NCBI RefSeq assembly: GCF_001591385.1
Contig: NZ_BCUU01000048.1
Coordinates: forward strand, 1-39,707
Direction: 5' to 3'
From: Variovorax soli NBRC 106424
Lineage (GTDB): Bacteria > Pseudomonadota > Gammaproteobacteria > Burkholderiales > Burkholderiaceae_C
DNA length: 39,707 bases
In this document: in pieces, positions 31,175-39,707 of the stretch
Numbering within the stretch: position 1 is the first letter of the stretch
Layout of the letters: each line of letters starts with the position of its first letter
Notes under the pieces: model-generated
The model's input: only the letters and a program-made list of their open reading frames with translations
What the model was told of the DNA's origin: nothing
The model's database searches: none
Translations under genes and position numbers: made by a program

Positions 31175-31277
31175 TTGAGCAGTCTGCCCGACGGGCGACT
31201 GACCGAATCCTGAGAGCAGCGCACAGGCGCCGGCATGGCGCCCGGGATGCGCTCGCCCTCGAAAAAGGAGAAGAGAG

Positions 31278-34200
31278 ATGAATCTGTCCAAATTCTTCAT
31301 CGACCGGCCCATCTTTGCGGGCGTGCTGTCGGTGCTGATGCTGCTGGCCGGCCTGATCGCGCTGCGCGGCCTGCCGATTTCCGAGTACCCCGAAGTGGCG
31401 CCCCCCTCGGTGGTGGTGCGCGCCCAGTACCCGGGCGCCAACCCCAAGGTCATTGCCGAGACGGTGGCCACGCCGCTGGAGGAATCCATCAACGGCGTGG
31501 AAGGCATGCTCTACATGGGCAGCCAGGCCACCACCGACGGCGTGATGACGCTCACCGTCACCTTCAAGCTGGGCACCGACCCCGACAAGGCGCAGCAGAT
31601 GGTGCAGAACCGCGTCTCGCAGGCCGAGCCGCGCCTGCCGGAAGAAGTGCGGCGCCTGGGCCTCACGACGGTGAAGAGTTCGCCCAACATCACGATGGTG
31701 GTGCACCTGGTCTCGCCCAACGGCCGCTACGACATGAACTACCTGCGCAACTACGCGGTGCTCAACGTCAAGGACCGGCTGGCGCGCATCAACGGCGTTG
31801 GCCAGGTGCAGGCCTGGGGCGGCGGCGAGTACGCCATGCGCGTGTGGCTCGACCCGCAGAAGGTGGCGCAGCGCGGCCTGTCGGCCAACGACGTGGTGGC
31901 GGCCATCCGCGGCCAGAACATCCAGGCCGCCGCCGGCGTGGTGGGCGCTTCGCCCGGCCTGCCGGGCGTGGACCTGCAGCTCTCGATCAATGCGCAGGGC
32001 CGCCTGCAGAGCGAGGAAGAGTTCGGCGACATCATCGTCAAGACGAGCAGCGACGGCGCCGTGACCCGGCTGCGCGACGTGGGCCGCATCGAGCTGGGCG
32101 CCTCCGAATACGCACTGCGCTCGCTGCTGGACAACCAGCAGGCGGTGGGCATCGGCGTATTCCAGTCGCCGGGCTCGAACTCGCTGCAGATCTCGCACGA
32201 CGTGCGCGAGACCATGACGGAGCTGGCCAAGTTCATGCCCGAGGGCCTGGAGTACCGCATCGCCTACGACCCCACGCAGTTCGTGCGCGCCTCCATCGAC
32301 TCGGTGGTGCACACGCTGCTGGAAGCCATTGCCCTGGTGGTGCTGGTGGTGATCCTGTTCCTGCAGACCTGGCGCGCCTCGATCATCCCGCTCTTGGCAG
32401 TGCCGGTGTCGGTGATCGGCACCTTCGCGGTGCTGCACCTGCTGGGCTTCTCGATCAATGCGCTCACGCTCTTCGGGCTGGTGCTGGCCATCGGCATCGT
32501 GGTGGACGACGCGATCGTGGTGGTGGAGAACGTGGAACGCAACATCGCCTCGGGCCTGTCGCCGCGCGATGCGACCTACCGCGCCATGCGCGAGGTGTCG
32601 GGCCCCATCATCGCCATCGCGCTGACGCTGGTGGCCGTGTTCGTGCCGCTGGCCTTCATCTCGGGCCTCACGGGCCAGTTCTACCGGCAGTTCGCGGTGA
32701 CCATCGCGATCTCCACCGTGATCTCGGCGATCAACTCGCTCACGCTGTCGCCGGCCCTGGCTGCGCTGCTGCTCAAGGGCCATGACGAGCCCAAGGACGC
32801 GCTCACCCGCGGCATGGACCGCACGCTGGGCGGGCTGTTCAACGGCTTCAACCGGTTCTTCCACCGCGGTTCCGAGGCCTACAGCGGCGGCGTGAAGCGC
32901 GTGCTGTCGCGCAAGGCGCTGATGATGGTCGTGTACCTGGCGCTCATCGGCGTGACCTTCGGCCTGTTCAAGGCGGTGCCCAACGGCTTCGTGCCGGCGC
33001 AGGACAAGCAATACCTGATCGGCTTTGCCCAGCTGCCCGACGGCGCCACGCTGGACCGCACCGACGAGGTGATCCGCCGCATGGGCGACATCATGGCCAA
33101 GAACCCGAACATCGAGGGCTCGCTCTCGTTCCCGGGCCTGTCGATCAACGGCTTCACCAACAGCTCCAACTCGGGCATTGCCTTTGCCATGCTCAAGCCC
33201 TTCGACGAGCGCAAGCGCAAGGACCAGAGCGGCGGCGCGGTGGCGCAACAGCTCAACGCCGAGTTCGCCAAGATCCAGGACGCCTTCATCGTGATGTTCC
33301 CGCCGCCGCCGGTGGAAGGCCTGGGGACCACGGGCGGCTTCAAGCTGCAGCTGGAAGATCGCGGCGGCGTCGGCTATGCCGCCATGGACCAGGCGGTGCA
33401 GGCCTTCATGGCCAAGGCCTACCAGACGCCCGAGCTCACCGGCATGTTCACCAGCTGGCAGGTCAATGTGCCGCAGCTGTACGCCGACATCGACCGCACC
33501 AAGGCGCGCCAGCTGGGTGTGCCGGTGCAGGACATCTTCGACACCATGCAGATCTACCTGGGCAGCCTGTATGCGAACGACTTCAACAAGTTCGGTCGCA
33601 CCTACAGCGTGCGCGTTCAGGCCGATGCGCCGTACCGCGCCCGCGCCGAGGACATCGGCCTCTTGAAGGTGCGCTCGAACTCGGGCGAGATGGTGCCGCT
33701 GTCGGCGCTGATGAAGGTGGATTCCAGCTTCGGCCCCGAGCGCGCCATGCGCTACAACGGCTACCTCACCGCCGACATCAACGGCGGCCCGGCCCCGGGC
33801 TTTTCCTCGGGCCAGGCGCAGGACGCCATCAAGCGCATCGCCGCCGAGACGCTGCCCAAGGGCATCGACTTCGAGTGGACCGACCTGACCTACCAGGAGA
33901 TCTTGGCGGGCAACTCGGCGGTGATCGTGTTCCCGCTGGCGATCCTGCTGGTGTTCCTGGTGCTGGCTGCGCAGTACGAAAGCCTGACGCTGCCGCTGGC
34001 CATCATCCTGATCGTGCCGATGGGGATCATGGCCGCCATGACCGGCGTGTGGATCTCGGGCGGCGACAGCAACGTGTTCACGCAGATCGGGTTGATGGTG
34101 CTCGTGGGGTTGTCGGCGAAGAACGCGATCCTGATCGTGGAGTTCGCGCGCGAGCTGGAGTTTGCCGGCCGCACGCCCTGGCAGGCTGCGGTGGAAGCCA

Positions 34201-34532
34201 GCCGCCTGCGACTGCGCCCGATCCTGATGACCTCGCTGGCTTTCGTGATGGGCGTGGTGCCGCTGGTGCTGTCGTCCGGCGCGGGTTCGGAGATGCGCAG
34301 CGCCATGGGCGTGGCGGTGTTCGCCGGAATGATCGGCGTCACGGCCTTCGGCCTGTTTCTCACGCCGGTGTTCTACGTGCTGCTGCGCAGGCTGGCGGGC
34401 AACCGCGCGCTCAAGCTGCACGGCAAGGAAGTGCACGACGAAGAGGCCTTTGCGCCGGCGGCCGACGTGTCGCACGGCAGCGGCGGCGGTGCTCAGCCCC
34501 AGCCGGCCGCGCCGCGTGGCGTTCACGAGTAA
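31278..34532 (+). CDS. RND efflux pump, HAE1 family (MexF-like)
   Basis: A 1084-residue proton-driven drug exporter. It starts MNLSKFFIDRPIFAGVLSVL, with PISEYPEVAPPSVVV and the porter-domain sequence YDMNYLRNYAVLNVKDRLARINGVG closely resembling MexF. The proton relay aspartates are in GIVVDDAIVVVENVERN (transmembrane helix 4), and the second half repeats the fold with GLSAKNAILIVEFARELE. Twelve membrane helices and two large periplasmic loops are expected. AAAGGAGAAGAGAG before the ATG is a strong ribosome binding site. The C-terminus has a short Ala/Pro/Gly-rich tail. Substrates cannot be told from sequence; MexF relatives export chloramphenicol, quinolones and similar compounds. Confidence 0.94.
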   Translation: MNLSKFFIDRPIFAGVLSVLMLLAGLIALRGLPISEYPEVAPPSVVVRAQYPGANPKVIAETVATPLEESINGVEGMLYMGSQATTDGVMTLTVTFKLGTDPDKAQQMVQNRVSQAEPRLPEEVRRLGLTTVKSSPNITMVVHLVSPNGRYDMNYLRNYAVLNVKDRLARINGVGQVQAWGGGEYAMRVWLDPQKVAQRGLSANDVVAAIRGQNIQAAAGVVGASPGLPGVDLQLSINAQGRLQSEEEFGDIIVKTSSDGAVTRLRDVGRIELGASEYALRSLLDNQQAVGIGVFQSPGSNSLQISHDVRETMTELAKFMPEGLEYRIAYDPTQFVRASIDSVVHTLLEAIALVVLVVILFLQTWRASIIPLLAVPVSVIGTFAVLHLLGFSINALTLFGLVLAIGIVVDDAIVVVENVERNIASGLSPRDATYRAMREVSGPIIAIALTLVAVFVPLAFISGLTGQFYRQFAVTIAISTVISAINSLTLSPALAALLLKGHDEPKDALTRGMDRTLGGLFNGFNRFFHRGSEAYSGGVKRVLSRKALMMVVYLALIGVTFGLFKAVPNGFVPAQDKQYLIGFAQLPDGATLDRTDEVIRRMGDIMAKNPNIEGSLSFPGLSINGFTNSSNSGIAFAMLKPFDERKRKDQSGGAVAQQLNAEFAKIQDAFIVMFPPPPVEGLGTTGGFKLQLEDRGGVGYAAMDQAVQAFMAKAYQTPELTGMFTSWQVNVPQLYADIDRTKARQLGVPVQDIFDTMQIYLGSLYANDFNKFGRTYSVRVQADAPYRARAEDIGLLKVRSNSGEMVPLSALMKVDSSFGPERAMRYNGYLTADINGGPAPGFSSGQAQDAIKRIAAETLPKGIDFEWTDLTYQEILAGNSAVIVFPLAILLVFLVLAAQYESLTLPLAIILIVPMGIMAAMTGVWISGGDSNVFTQIGLMVLVGLSAKNAILIVEFARELEFAGRTPWQAAVEASRLRLRPILMTSLAFVMGVVPLVLSSGAGSEMRSAMGVAVFAGMIGVTAFGLFLTPVFYVLLRRLAGNRALKLHGKEVHDEEAFAPAADVSHGSGGGAQPQPAAPRGVHE

Positions 34533-34553
34533 GAAATAGAAGGAGTGCAGACC

Positions 34554-35972
34554 ATGAACAAGAAGATCTCCTGGACCTGGCTGCCGCTGGTGGCGGCCCT
34601 GGTGCTCGCCGGCTGCTCGACGCCGCCGGCCATCGACCTGCAACTGGAGACGCCGTCCGGCTACAAGGAAGGCGTCAAGCCCACGGCGGACCGTGCCGGT
34701 GCGCCGGCCGAGGCGCCGCTGCCCGGCGATGCGCAGTGGTGGACCGTGTTCCGCGACCCGCAGCTCGAGGCGCTGGTGGCCCGCGCGGCCGACCGCAACA
34801 CCGACGTGCAGCAGGCCGCGGCGCGCCTCGCGCAAGCCCGCGCGTTGGCGCGCGAAGTGGATTCGGAGCGCATGCCGCAGGTGGGCCTGGGCGCATCGGC
34901 TGCGCGCGGCGCCGGCATCGACAAGGTGCAAGGCATGCGCCCGGCCAACCTGTTCACCGCCGGCCTGGGGGCGTCGTGGGAACTGGACCTGTTCGGCCGC
35001 CTGGCCGGTGCCAGCCGCGCTGCGTCGTTGGATGCAAGGTCGCGCGAGGCGCTGCTGCAAAGCACCCGCCTGGCGGTGCAGTCGCAAACAGCGCAGCTGT
35101 ACCTCGCGGTGCGCGCGCTGGATGCCGAGGCACTCATCATGCAAGAGACGGTGGACGCCTACCGCGACACGCTGCAGCTCACCGAGCGCCGCCAGCGTGC
35201 GGGCGACCTGGGCGAGCTGGATGTGGAGCGCGTGCGCACCGAGCTGGCAGCCACCGAGTCGGACGCGCTGGCCGTGGCGCGGCAACGCACACAGGTCGAG
35301 CATGCGCTCGCGGTGGTGCTGGGCGAATTGCCCACGGGCTTCTCGCTGCCGGTGGCCGACTGGACGACGGCATTGCCCACCATCCCCGCCGGCTTGCCGT
35401 CGCAGATGCTGGAGCGCCGCCCCGACGTGCAGGCCGCGCAGTGGCGCGTGCAGGCCGCGCAGGAACGCGTGGGCGTGGCGCAGGCCGCGTGGTTCCCCAC
35501 CATCGCGCTCACCGCGGATGGGGGCTATGCCTCCACCGACCTGGGCGATCTGCTGAAGTGGTCCGCGCGGTCGTGGGGCGTGGGCGCGCTGCTGTCGCTG
35601 CCGATCCTGGACGGCGGCCGTCGCGAGGCGGGCGAGCAGAGTGCACGCGCGGCCTTCGACGGTGCCATGGCCGACTACCGGGCCGAGGTGCTGGGCGCCT
35701 TCCGCGACGTGGAGGACCAGCTGGCCGCGCTGCGCCTGCTGGCGCAGCAGTCCACCGTGCAGGCCCAGGCCGTGAGCTCGGCGCGCCGCGCCACGCGCCT
35801 GTCGGACGTGCGCTACCGCAACGGCGCCATCAGCCAGCTCGACCTGCTGGACGCGCGCCGCAGCGAGTTGCGCAACAGCCGCCAGGCTTTGCTGATCAAG
35901 GCGCAGCAATACCAGGCCACGGTGGCGCTGGTGCGGGCGCTGGGTGGCGGGTGGGAGGTGTCCGCCTCCTAG
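34554..35972 (+). CDS. RND outer-membrane channel lipoprotein (NodT/OprM family)
   Basis: A 472-residue outer-membrane efflux protein. The lipoprotein signal ends LVLAGC with C21 as the lipidated residue. Two OEP repeats follow: WWTVFRDPQLEALVARAADRNTDVQQAAARLAQARA in the first and RRPDVQAAQWRVQAAQERVGVAQAAWFPTIALTADGGY in the second, typical of TolC/OprM proteins. It completes the tripartite pump and starts 21 bases after the pump gene. AGAAGGAGTG upstream supports translation here; a GTG three codons earlier (34545) overlaps that site and is less likely. Confidence 0.93.
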   Translation: MNKKISWTWLPLVAALVLAGCSTPPAIDLQLETPSGYKEGVKPTADRAGAPAEAPLPGDAQWWTVFRDPQLEALVARAADRNTDVQQAAARLAQARALAREVDSERMPQVGLGASAARGAGIDKVQGMRPANLFTAGLGASWELDLFGRLAGASRAASLDARSREALLQSTRLAVQSQTAQLYLAVRALDAEALIMQETVDAYRDTLQLTERRQRAGDLGELDVERVRTELAATESDALAVARQRTQVEHALAVVLGELPTGFSLPVADWTTALPTIPAGLPSQMLERRPDVQAAQWRVQAAQERVGVAQAAWFPTIALTADGGYASTDLGDLLKWSARSWGVGALLSLPILDGGRREAGEQSARAAFDGAMADYRAEVLGAFRDVEDQLAALRLLAQQSTVQAQAVSSARRATRLSDVRYRNGAISQLDLLDARRSELRNSRQALLIKAQQYQATVALVRALGGGWEVSAS

Positions 35973-36057
35973 GCGGTGCGTCGCGTGATCGGCGTCACCT
36001 CGGGACCTGCCAGTACAGAATTTTTCACCAGTTAATCCAAAAGTATCTGCCTATGAG

Positions 36058-36086
36058 TTGACGCTCTTTTGTTGCTTGTTTACAAA
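36058..36086 (+). promoter_or_regulatory. Sigma-70 promoter of the autotransporter gene
   Basis: TTGACG (36058-36063), a 17-base spacer and TACAAA (36081-36086). This is the best sigma-70 match I found in the window, in an AT-rich stretch between the efflux operon and the autotransporter. It implies a leader of about 90 bases. The rest of the 209-base gap shows no gene and no clear terminator for the efflux operon. Confidence 0.65.
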
Positions 36087-36181
36087 CGCGCATCCTTTGA
36101 AAAGCAATAAGCGAAAGAAGGAGGCGCCGACCGATCCTGGTTGCGCGCGAATTGACGTGCGACAAGCACAGGAGAGGGTCA

Positions 36182-39100
36182 ATGAACACACGCAGCAAGG
36201 CGCGTCCGCGCCTGAACTATGTCTATTCGGCCTTGGTTGCCAGCACGGCGGCCCTGGCGGCCGGGACGGTCGGGGCACAGCAGGTCAATGCCGACGGAAC
36301 CACGGTAGACATTCCGGCCAACACCACCATCGACACCGGGACCGCCGGCGGCACCGGGGGACGGGCCATCCAGGTGCAGAACGGCGGCGCGGTCAGGGCA
36401 CTGGGCCCGATCACCGTCATCACTGGCGGCGGCGGGGCGCAGGCCGTGGTCGTGGTGGGCAGCGCCGGCGGCGGGGGCACGATCAGCCTTGAACAGGGTG
36501 GCTCGATCACCACGACCGGAGACTTCGTGGCCTACGGGCTTTCGGCTGCCGGCGATGGACCGAAGGCAGGCACCATCATCGGCCGGGGCCTGACGATTCG
36601 TACCGTCGGTACCAGTGCGCTTGCGCAGGCCGGAGGCAGCATCGTCCTGGCTAATTCCGACCTCGTCTCGAGCCAGGGTTTCGGGCTTCATGCGCTGGGC
36701 ACCAACGCGCTGGGGGATGTCACCACCATCCACGGTACGGATGTCAGCATTGCAACCTCGAGCCGCAGCGCCGTGGAAGCGTACGGCTACGCGACGGTGG
36801 TGCTCGACACCTCGACGCGGGCGGCCAACACCATCACCGCCCAATCTGGGGAAGGCATCCTGGCGCAGCAGCATGGCACCGTGCAGACCACCGGCGGTCT
36901 CATGGTCAGCGCCGCGGGCGCCGATACCGCCGCCGTGCGCGCGCTGACGGGCGGCCAGGTGCGCATCACCGGCAACGGCGCCTCCACCAGCAAAGTCGAG
37001 ACGACGGGGAGCAACTCGTCTGGCTTGAATGCCAACGGTGCAGGCTCCGGCATCGTGGCGTCCGGACTCACGGTGAGCACCTCGAAGGAACGCGCCCGCG
37101 GCGCCTTTGCCGCGGCGGGCGGCACCATCGCGCTGAGCGATGCCGTGATCACCACTGTCGGCGACGACTCGCGAGCCATGAACGCCACAGGGGCCGGCTC
37201 GGCCGTGACGGCATCGGGTGTCCAGGCCTCGACGCAGGGATTGCGTGCCCACGGCGCCTATGCGCAGTCCGCAGGGACCATCGTGCTGGACGGCAGCCGC
37301 GTGGCGACCACCGGTGCCAATGCGCACGGCCTGTTCGCGCAGTTCGCCGATTCCGCCGTGACCGCCACGGCGGTGAACGTCATGACGTCCGGCGCGGATG
37401 CCCATGGCGCGGACGCGCTGACGGGCTCGAGGGTAACGATCAACGGCGCCTCGACGGTCTCGACCAGCGGCAGCAGCGGCGTCGGGTTGATCGCCGAGGT
37501 GGACGTTGCACCGGCGCAGCCCGATACCGTGCTGTCGTTCAATGGCGCTGCGGGCGCCAGCGTCACGACCTCGGGTGACCTGGCCCATGGGGCGCAAGCC
37601 TGTTCGCGCCTGGCAAGCGGGCCAGGTTGCACCATTGGAACCCTGAATGCAGACGTTCCGACCGGCACTGGCTCGCGCGCCATCCTGAACATCAGCAACG
37701 CCACCCTGTCCACCCAGGGCGCCAGCGCCTACGGCCTGTTCGCCTGGGGCGCCTCCGCCGAACTGAACGCCAGCGCGGTCGACGTCAGCACCGGCGGCGC
37801 AAACGCGCACGCGGGCGTGGCACGCAACGGCGGCACGCTGTCGGTGGCGGGCAGCACGCTCGGCACCACGGGCGCCAACGCGGCCGCCCTGTACACCGCG
37901 GGCCCGGCAGGCGTGACCAGCACGATCAACCTGAGCGACTCGACGCTGACCACCGTCCAGGGCCCCTCGATCCAGGCCGATGGCGGCAGCGCCAACATCA
38001 CGTTCACCAACTCCAAGGCCGAGAAGAACAACGGGCTGTGGCTGCAGGTGGGTTCCACCGACGCGGCCAATCCCGCCAACCTGAACATCACGGTGGATCC
38101 GTCCACGCTGGTCGGCGCCGCCGTCACCCAGGCCGGCAGCACAAGCAACGTGACGCTGGCCGATTCGCAGTGGACGATGACGGGCAATTCCAACGTCACG
38201 ACGCTGAACAACATCCGAAGCGTGATCCAGTTCAGCGCGCCTGCCGGTGCGGTCGACCAGCTGTCCAGCTACAAGACGCTGACGGCGGTCAACTACCAGG
38301 GCCAGGGCGGCACGCTGGGTCTGAACACCTACCTGGGCGGCGATGGTTCGCCGTCGGACCGCCTGGTGGTCGATGGTGGGGCGGCCACGGGCAGCACCAG
38401 CCTGCGCATCAGCAACAGCGGCGGGCCTGGCGCATTCACGCCGGGCAACGGCATCCAGGTGGTCAGCGCCAACAACGGCGCCACCACCGAGGCCGGCGCC
38501 TTCTCGCTGGGCTCGCGCGTGGTCGGTGGGCCCTACGAATACATGCTCTACCGCGGCAGTGTGGATACGAGCGATGCGCAAGGCTGGTATCTGCGTTCGG
38601 CGCGGCCGGTGGAGCCCCCCGCACCGCCGACACCGCCCGAACCGCCGGCGCCACCCGCACCGCAGCCACCCGCACCGCAGCCTCCTGCACCGCCTCCTCC
38701 TCCCGCGCCGCCGGCCCCTTCCGTGGCCGCGCCGGCCGAGTGGGTGCCCCTGTACCGTCCCGAGGTGGGCGTCTACCTGGCCAACCAGCACGAGACGGCC
38801 AACATGTTCGTGCACAGCCTGCACGACCGCCTGGGCGAGCCGCAGTGGATCGAGGGGCAGAACGCGGGCCAGTCCTCGGCGGCCAGCAGGCAGCAAGGCG
38901 ACAAGCGCAGCTCCGCCTGGCTGCGCGTGGTGGGCCGGGTCACCGACACCGACAGCGCCGACGGCGGCTTCGGCGTGAGCACCGAGAACGTGCTGCTGCA
39001 CGGCGGCGGCGACGTGGCCCGCTGGGGCGTGGGCGGCGATGCAGGCCGCCTGCACCTGGGCGGCATGCTGGGCTACGGCGGCTCGCGCACCGATGCGCGC

Positions 39101-39707
39101 GCCACGGGCAACCCCTATACGGCCAAGGGCAAGAGCGAAGGCTGGAACCTGGGTGCGTACGCCACCTGGTACCAGAACGATGCCGACAAGCTGGGCTGGT
39201 ATGCGGACGTGTGGGGCACCTACGGCTGGTACAAGAACACGGTGGACGGCCAAGGGCTGCCCAGCGTGCGCTACGACTCCACCGGCCTGACCCTGTCGGG
39301 CGAGACCGGCTATGCCTTCAGGCCGCTGAAGGACAGCACCTGGGTGATCGAGCCGCAGGCGCAGCTGATCTATGCCAAGGCCGACCAGGACGATGTGCAG
39401 GAGGCCAACGGCACGCGCATCACCAGCGCCGAGGGCAGCGGCTGGATCTCGCGCCTGGGCGTGCGCACCTACGGCACGTGGGTGGGCGATGACAAGATGC
39501 GTGCGCAGCCGTACCTGACGCTGAACTGGTGGCGCGACAACACGGACGCGGCGCTGGCGTTCAACCAGGTGGCGATCTCGGGGCTGTACCCCAAGGACCG
39601 CTACGAGGTGAAGATGGGCGTGAACGCGGACCTGGCCAACGGCTGGACCGGCTGGGTCAACGTGGGCCACCAGTGGGGCAAGCAGGGCTTCCAGGCGGTC
39701 ACCTACC
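36182..39707 (+). CDS. Pertactin-like type V autotransporter (3' end cut by window)
   Basis: Open from the ATG at 36182 to the last base (1175 codons, no stop). The signal region MNTRSKARPRLNYVYSALVA and following residues ends near TVGAQ. The passenger (about 35-660) is a beta-helix-like array of Gly/Ser/Thr/Ala-rich repeats with recurring T-G-A-x-A-H/Y-G-L turns. A pertactin-type autochaperone region follows (about 660-805, starting ADSQWTMTGNS), then a proline-rich linker (about 810-846), and the C-terminal translocator beta-barrel (about 905 to the end, opening SAWLRVVGRV). The final visible residues, VNVGHQWGKQGFQAVTY, resemble the penultimate strands, so only a few residues lie beyond the window. 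It should be exposed on or released from the cell surface; an adhesin role is the family default. GGAGAGGGTCA before the ATG is the ribosome binding site. Confidence 0.9.
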   Translation, partial: MNTRSKARPRLNYVYSALVASTAALAAGTVGAQQVNADGTTVDIPANTTIDTGTAGGTGGRAIQVQNGGAVRALGPITVITGGGGAQAVVVVGSAGGGGTISLEQGGSITTTGDFVAYGLSAAGDGPKAGTIIGRGLTIRTVGTSALAQAGGSIVLANSDLVSSQGFGLHALGTNALGDVTTIHGTDVSIATSSRSAVEAYGYATVVLDTSTRAANTITAQSGEGILAQQHGTVQTTGGLMVSAAGADTAAVRALTGGQVRITGNGASTSKVETTGSNSSGLNANGAGSGIVASGLTVSTSKERARGAFAAAGGTIALSDAVITTVGDDSRAMNATGAGSAVTASGVQASTQGLRAHGAYAQSAGTIVLDGSRVATTGANAHGLFAQFADSAVTATAVNVMTSGADAHGADALTGSRVTINGASTVSTSGSSGVGLIAEVDVAPAQPDTVLSFNGAAGASVTTSGDLAHGAQACSRLASGPGCTIGTLNADVPTGTGSRAILNISNATLSTQGASAYGLFAWGASAELNASAVDVSTGGANAHAGVARNGGTLSVAGSTLGTTGANAAALYTAGPAGVTSTINLSDSTLTTVQGPSIQADGGSANITFTNSKAEKNNGLWLQVGSTDAANPANLNITVDPSTLVGAAVTQAGSTSNVTLADSQWTMTGNSNVTTLNNIRSVIQFSAPAGAVDQLSSYKTLTAVNYQGQGGTLGLNTYLGGDGSPSDRLVVDGGAATGSTSLRISNSGGPGAFTPGNGIQVVSANNGATTEAGAFSLGSRVVGGPYEYMLYRGSVDTSDAQGWYLRSARPVEPPAPPTPPEPPAPPAPQPPAPQPPAPPPPPAPPAPSVAAPAEWVPLYRPEVGVYLANQHETANMFVHSLHDRLGEPQWIEGQNAGQSSAASRQQGDKRSSAWLRVVGRVTDTDSADGGFGVSTENVLLHGGGDVARWGVGGDAGRLHLGGMLGYGGSRTDARATGNPYTAKGKSEGWNLGAYATWYQNDADKLGWYADVWGTYGWYKNTVDGQGLPSVRYDSTGLTLSGETGYAFRPLKDSTWVIEPQAQLIYAKADQDDVQEANGTRITSAEGSGWISRLGVRTYGTWVGDDKMRAQPYLTLNWWRDNTDAALAFNQVAISGLYPKDRYEVKMGVNADLANGWTGWVNVGHQWGKQGFQAVTY

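Noticed and set aside
31062..35909. A 1615-codon minus-strand open frame opposite the RND pump and channel genes
   Set aside because: It spans several real genes and their gaps, is His/Gln/Arg-rich without any recognisable motif, and is the known artefact of GC-rich third codon positions.
36179..39670. A 1163-codon open frame on the minus strand opposite the autotransporter
   Set aside because: It mirrors the codon pattern of the sense gene in very GC-rich DNA, has His/Arg/Gly-rich low-complexity sequence and no domain, and the sense strand has clear signal peptide, linker and barrel features.

Overview
The window is about 39.7 kb of GC-rich, densely coded DNA. The gene families, short intergenic gaps, GC-rich third codon positions and intergenic repeats fit a betaproteobacterium of the Comamonadaceae, with Variovorax or a close relative the best guess. 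This is inferred from gene content; there is no rRNA to prove it. I found no tRNA, rRNA, CRISPR array, prophage or classical insertion sequence.

Region 1 (77-8704, + strand) is a fatty acid or acyl-CoA degradation cluster. It holds a DUF2147 exported protein, a FadN-type two-domain beta-oxidation enzyme, a thiolase, an alpha/beta hydrolase, a thioesterase-fold protein, an SDR-fold protein lacking the catalytic Tyr, an HCCA-isomerase-like protein and an enoyl-CoA isomerase-like crotonase. A DUF559 putative nuclease gene lies between fadN and the thiolase gene. It is framed by 42-base inverted repeats (40/42 matching), each with its own 9-bp-arm hairpin, and a diverged copy lies at 16-50. This looks like a small repeat-plus-nuclease mobile unit and is the most unusual feature here.

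Region 2 (8745-9913, - strand) has a VapBC toxin-antitoxin pair with a 7-bp-periodic repeat upstream, and a YciA-type acyl-CoA thioesterase. Region 3 (9956-12780, +) has an Atm1-type ABC exporter and a D-2-hydroxyacid dehydrogenase.

Region 4 (12895-21595, +) is a likely single transcription unit. A MarR regulator with a perfect 21-bp palindrome at its promoter is followed by a complete peptide-type ABC importer (binding protein, two permeases, fused double ATPase), an amidase and an M81 (MlrC-like) metallopeptidase. Together they suggest uptake and cleavage of a peptide or amide compound. Region 5 (21652-27696, +) is an acidic amino acid module: a LysR regulator, aspartate ammonia-lyase and a GltIJKL-type glutamate/aspartate importer. 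A strong intrinsic terminator ends only 24 bases before the aspA start codon, suggesting attenuation, and a Comamonadaceae-type intergenic repeat separates gltK and gltL.

Region 6 (27762-35972) has a LysR gene (-) divergent from a catalytically degenerate HSL-type hydrolase, followed by a complete MexEF-OprN-like RND efflux system. Region 7 (36182 to window end, +) is a large pertactin-like type V autotransporter, open to the last base and apparently missing only its final few residues. Very long open frames opposite the RND and autotransporter genes are composition artefacts.
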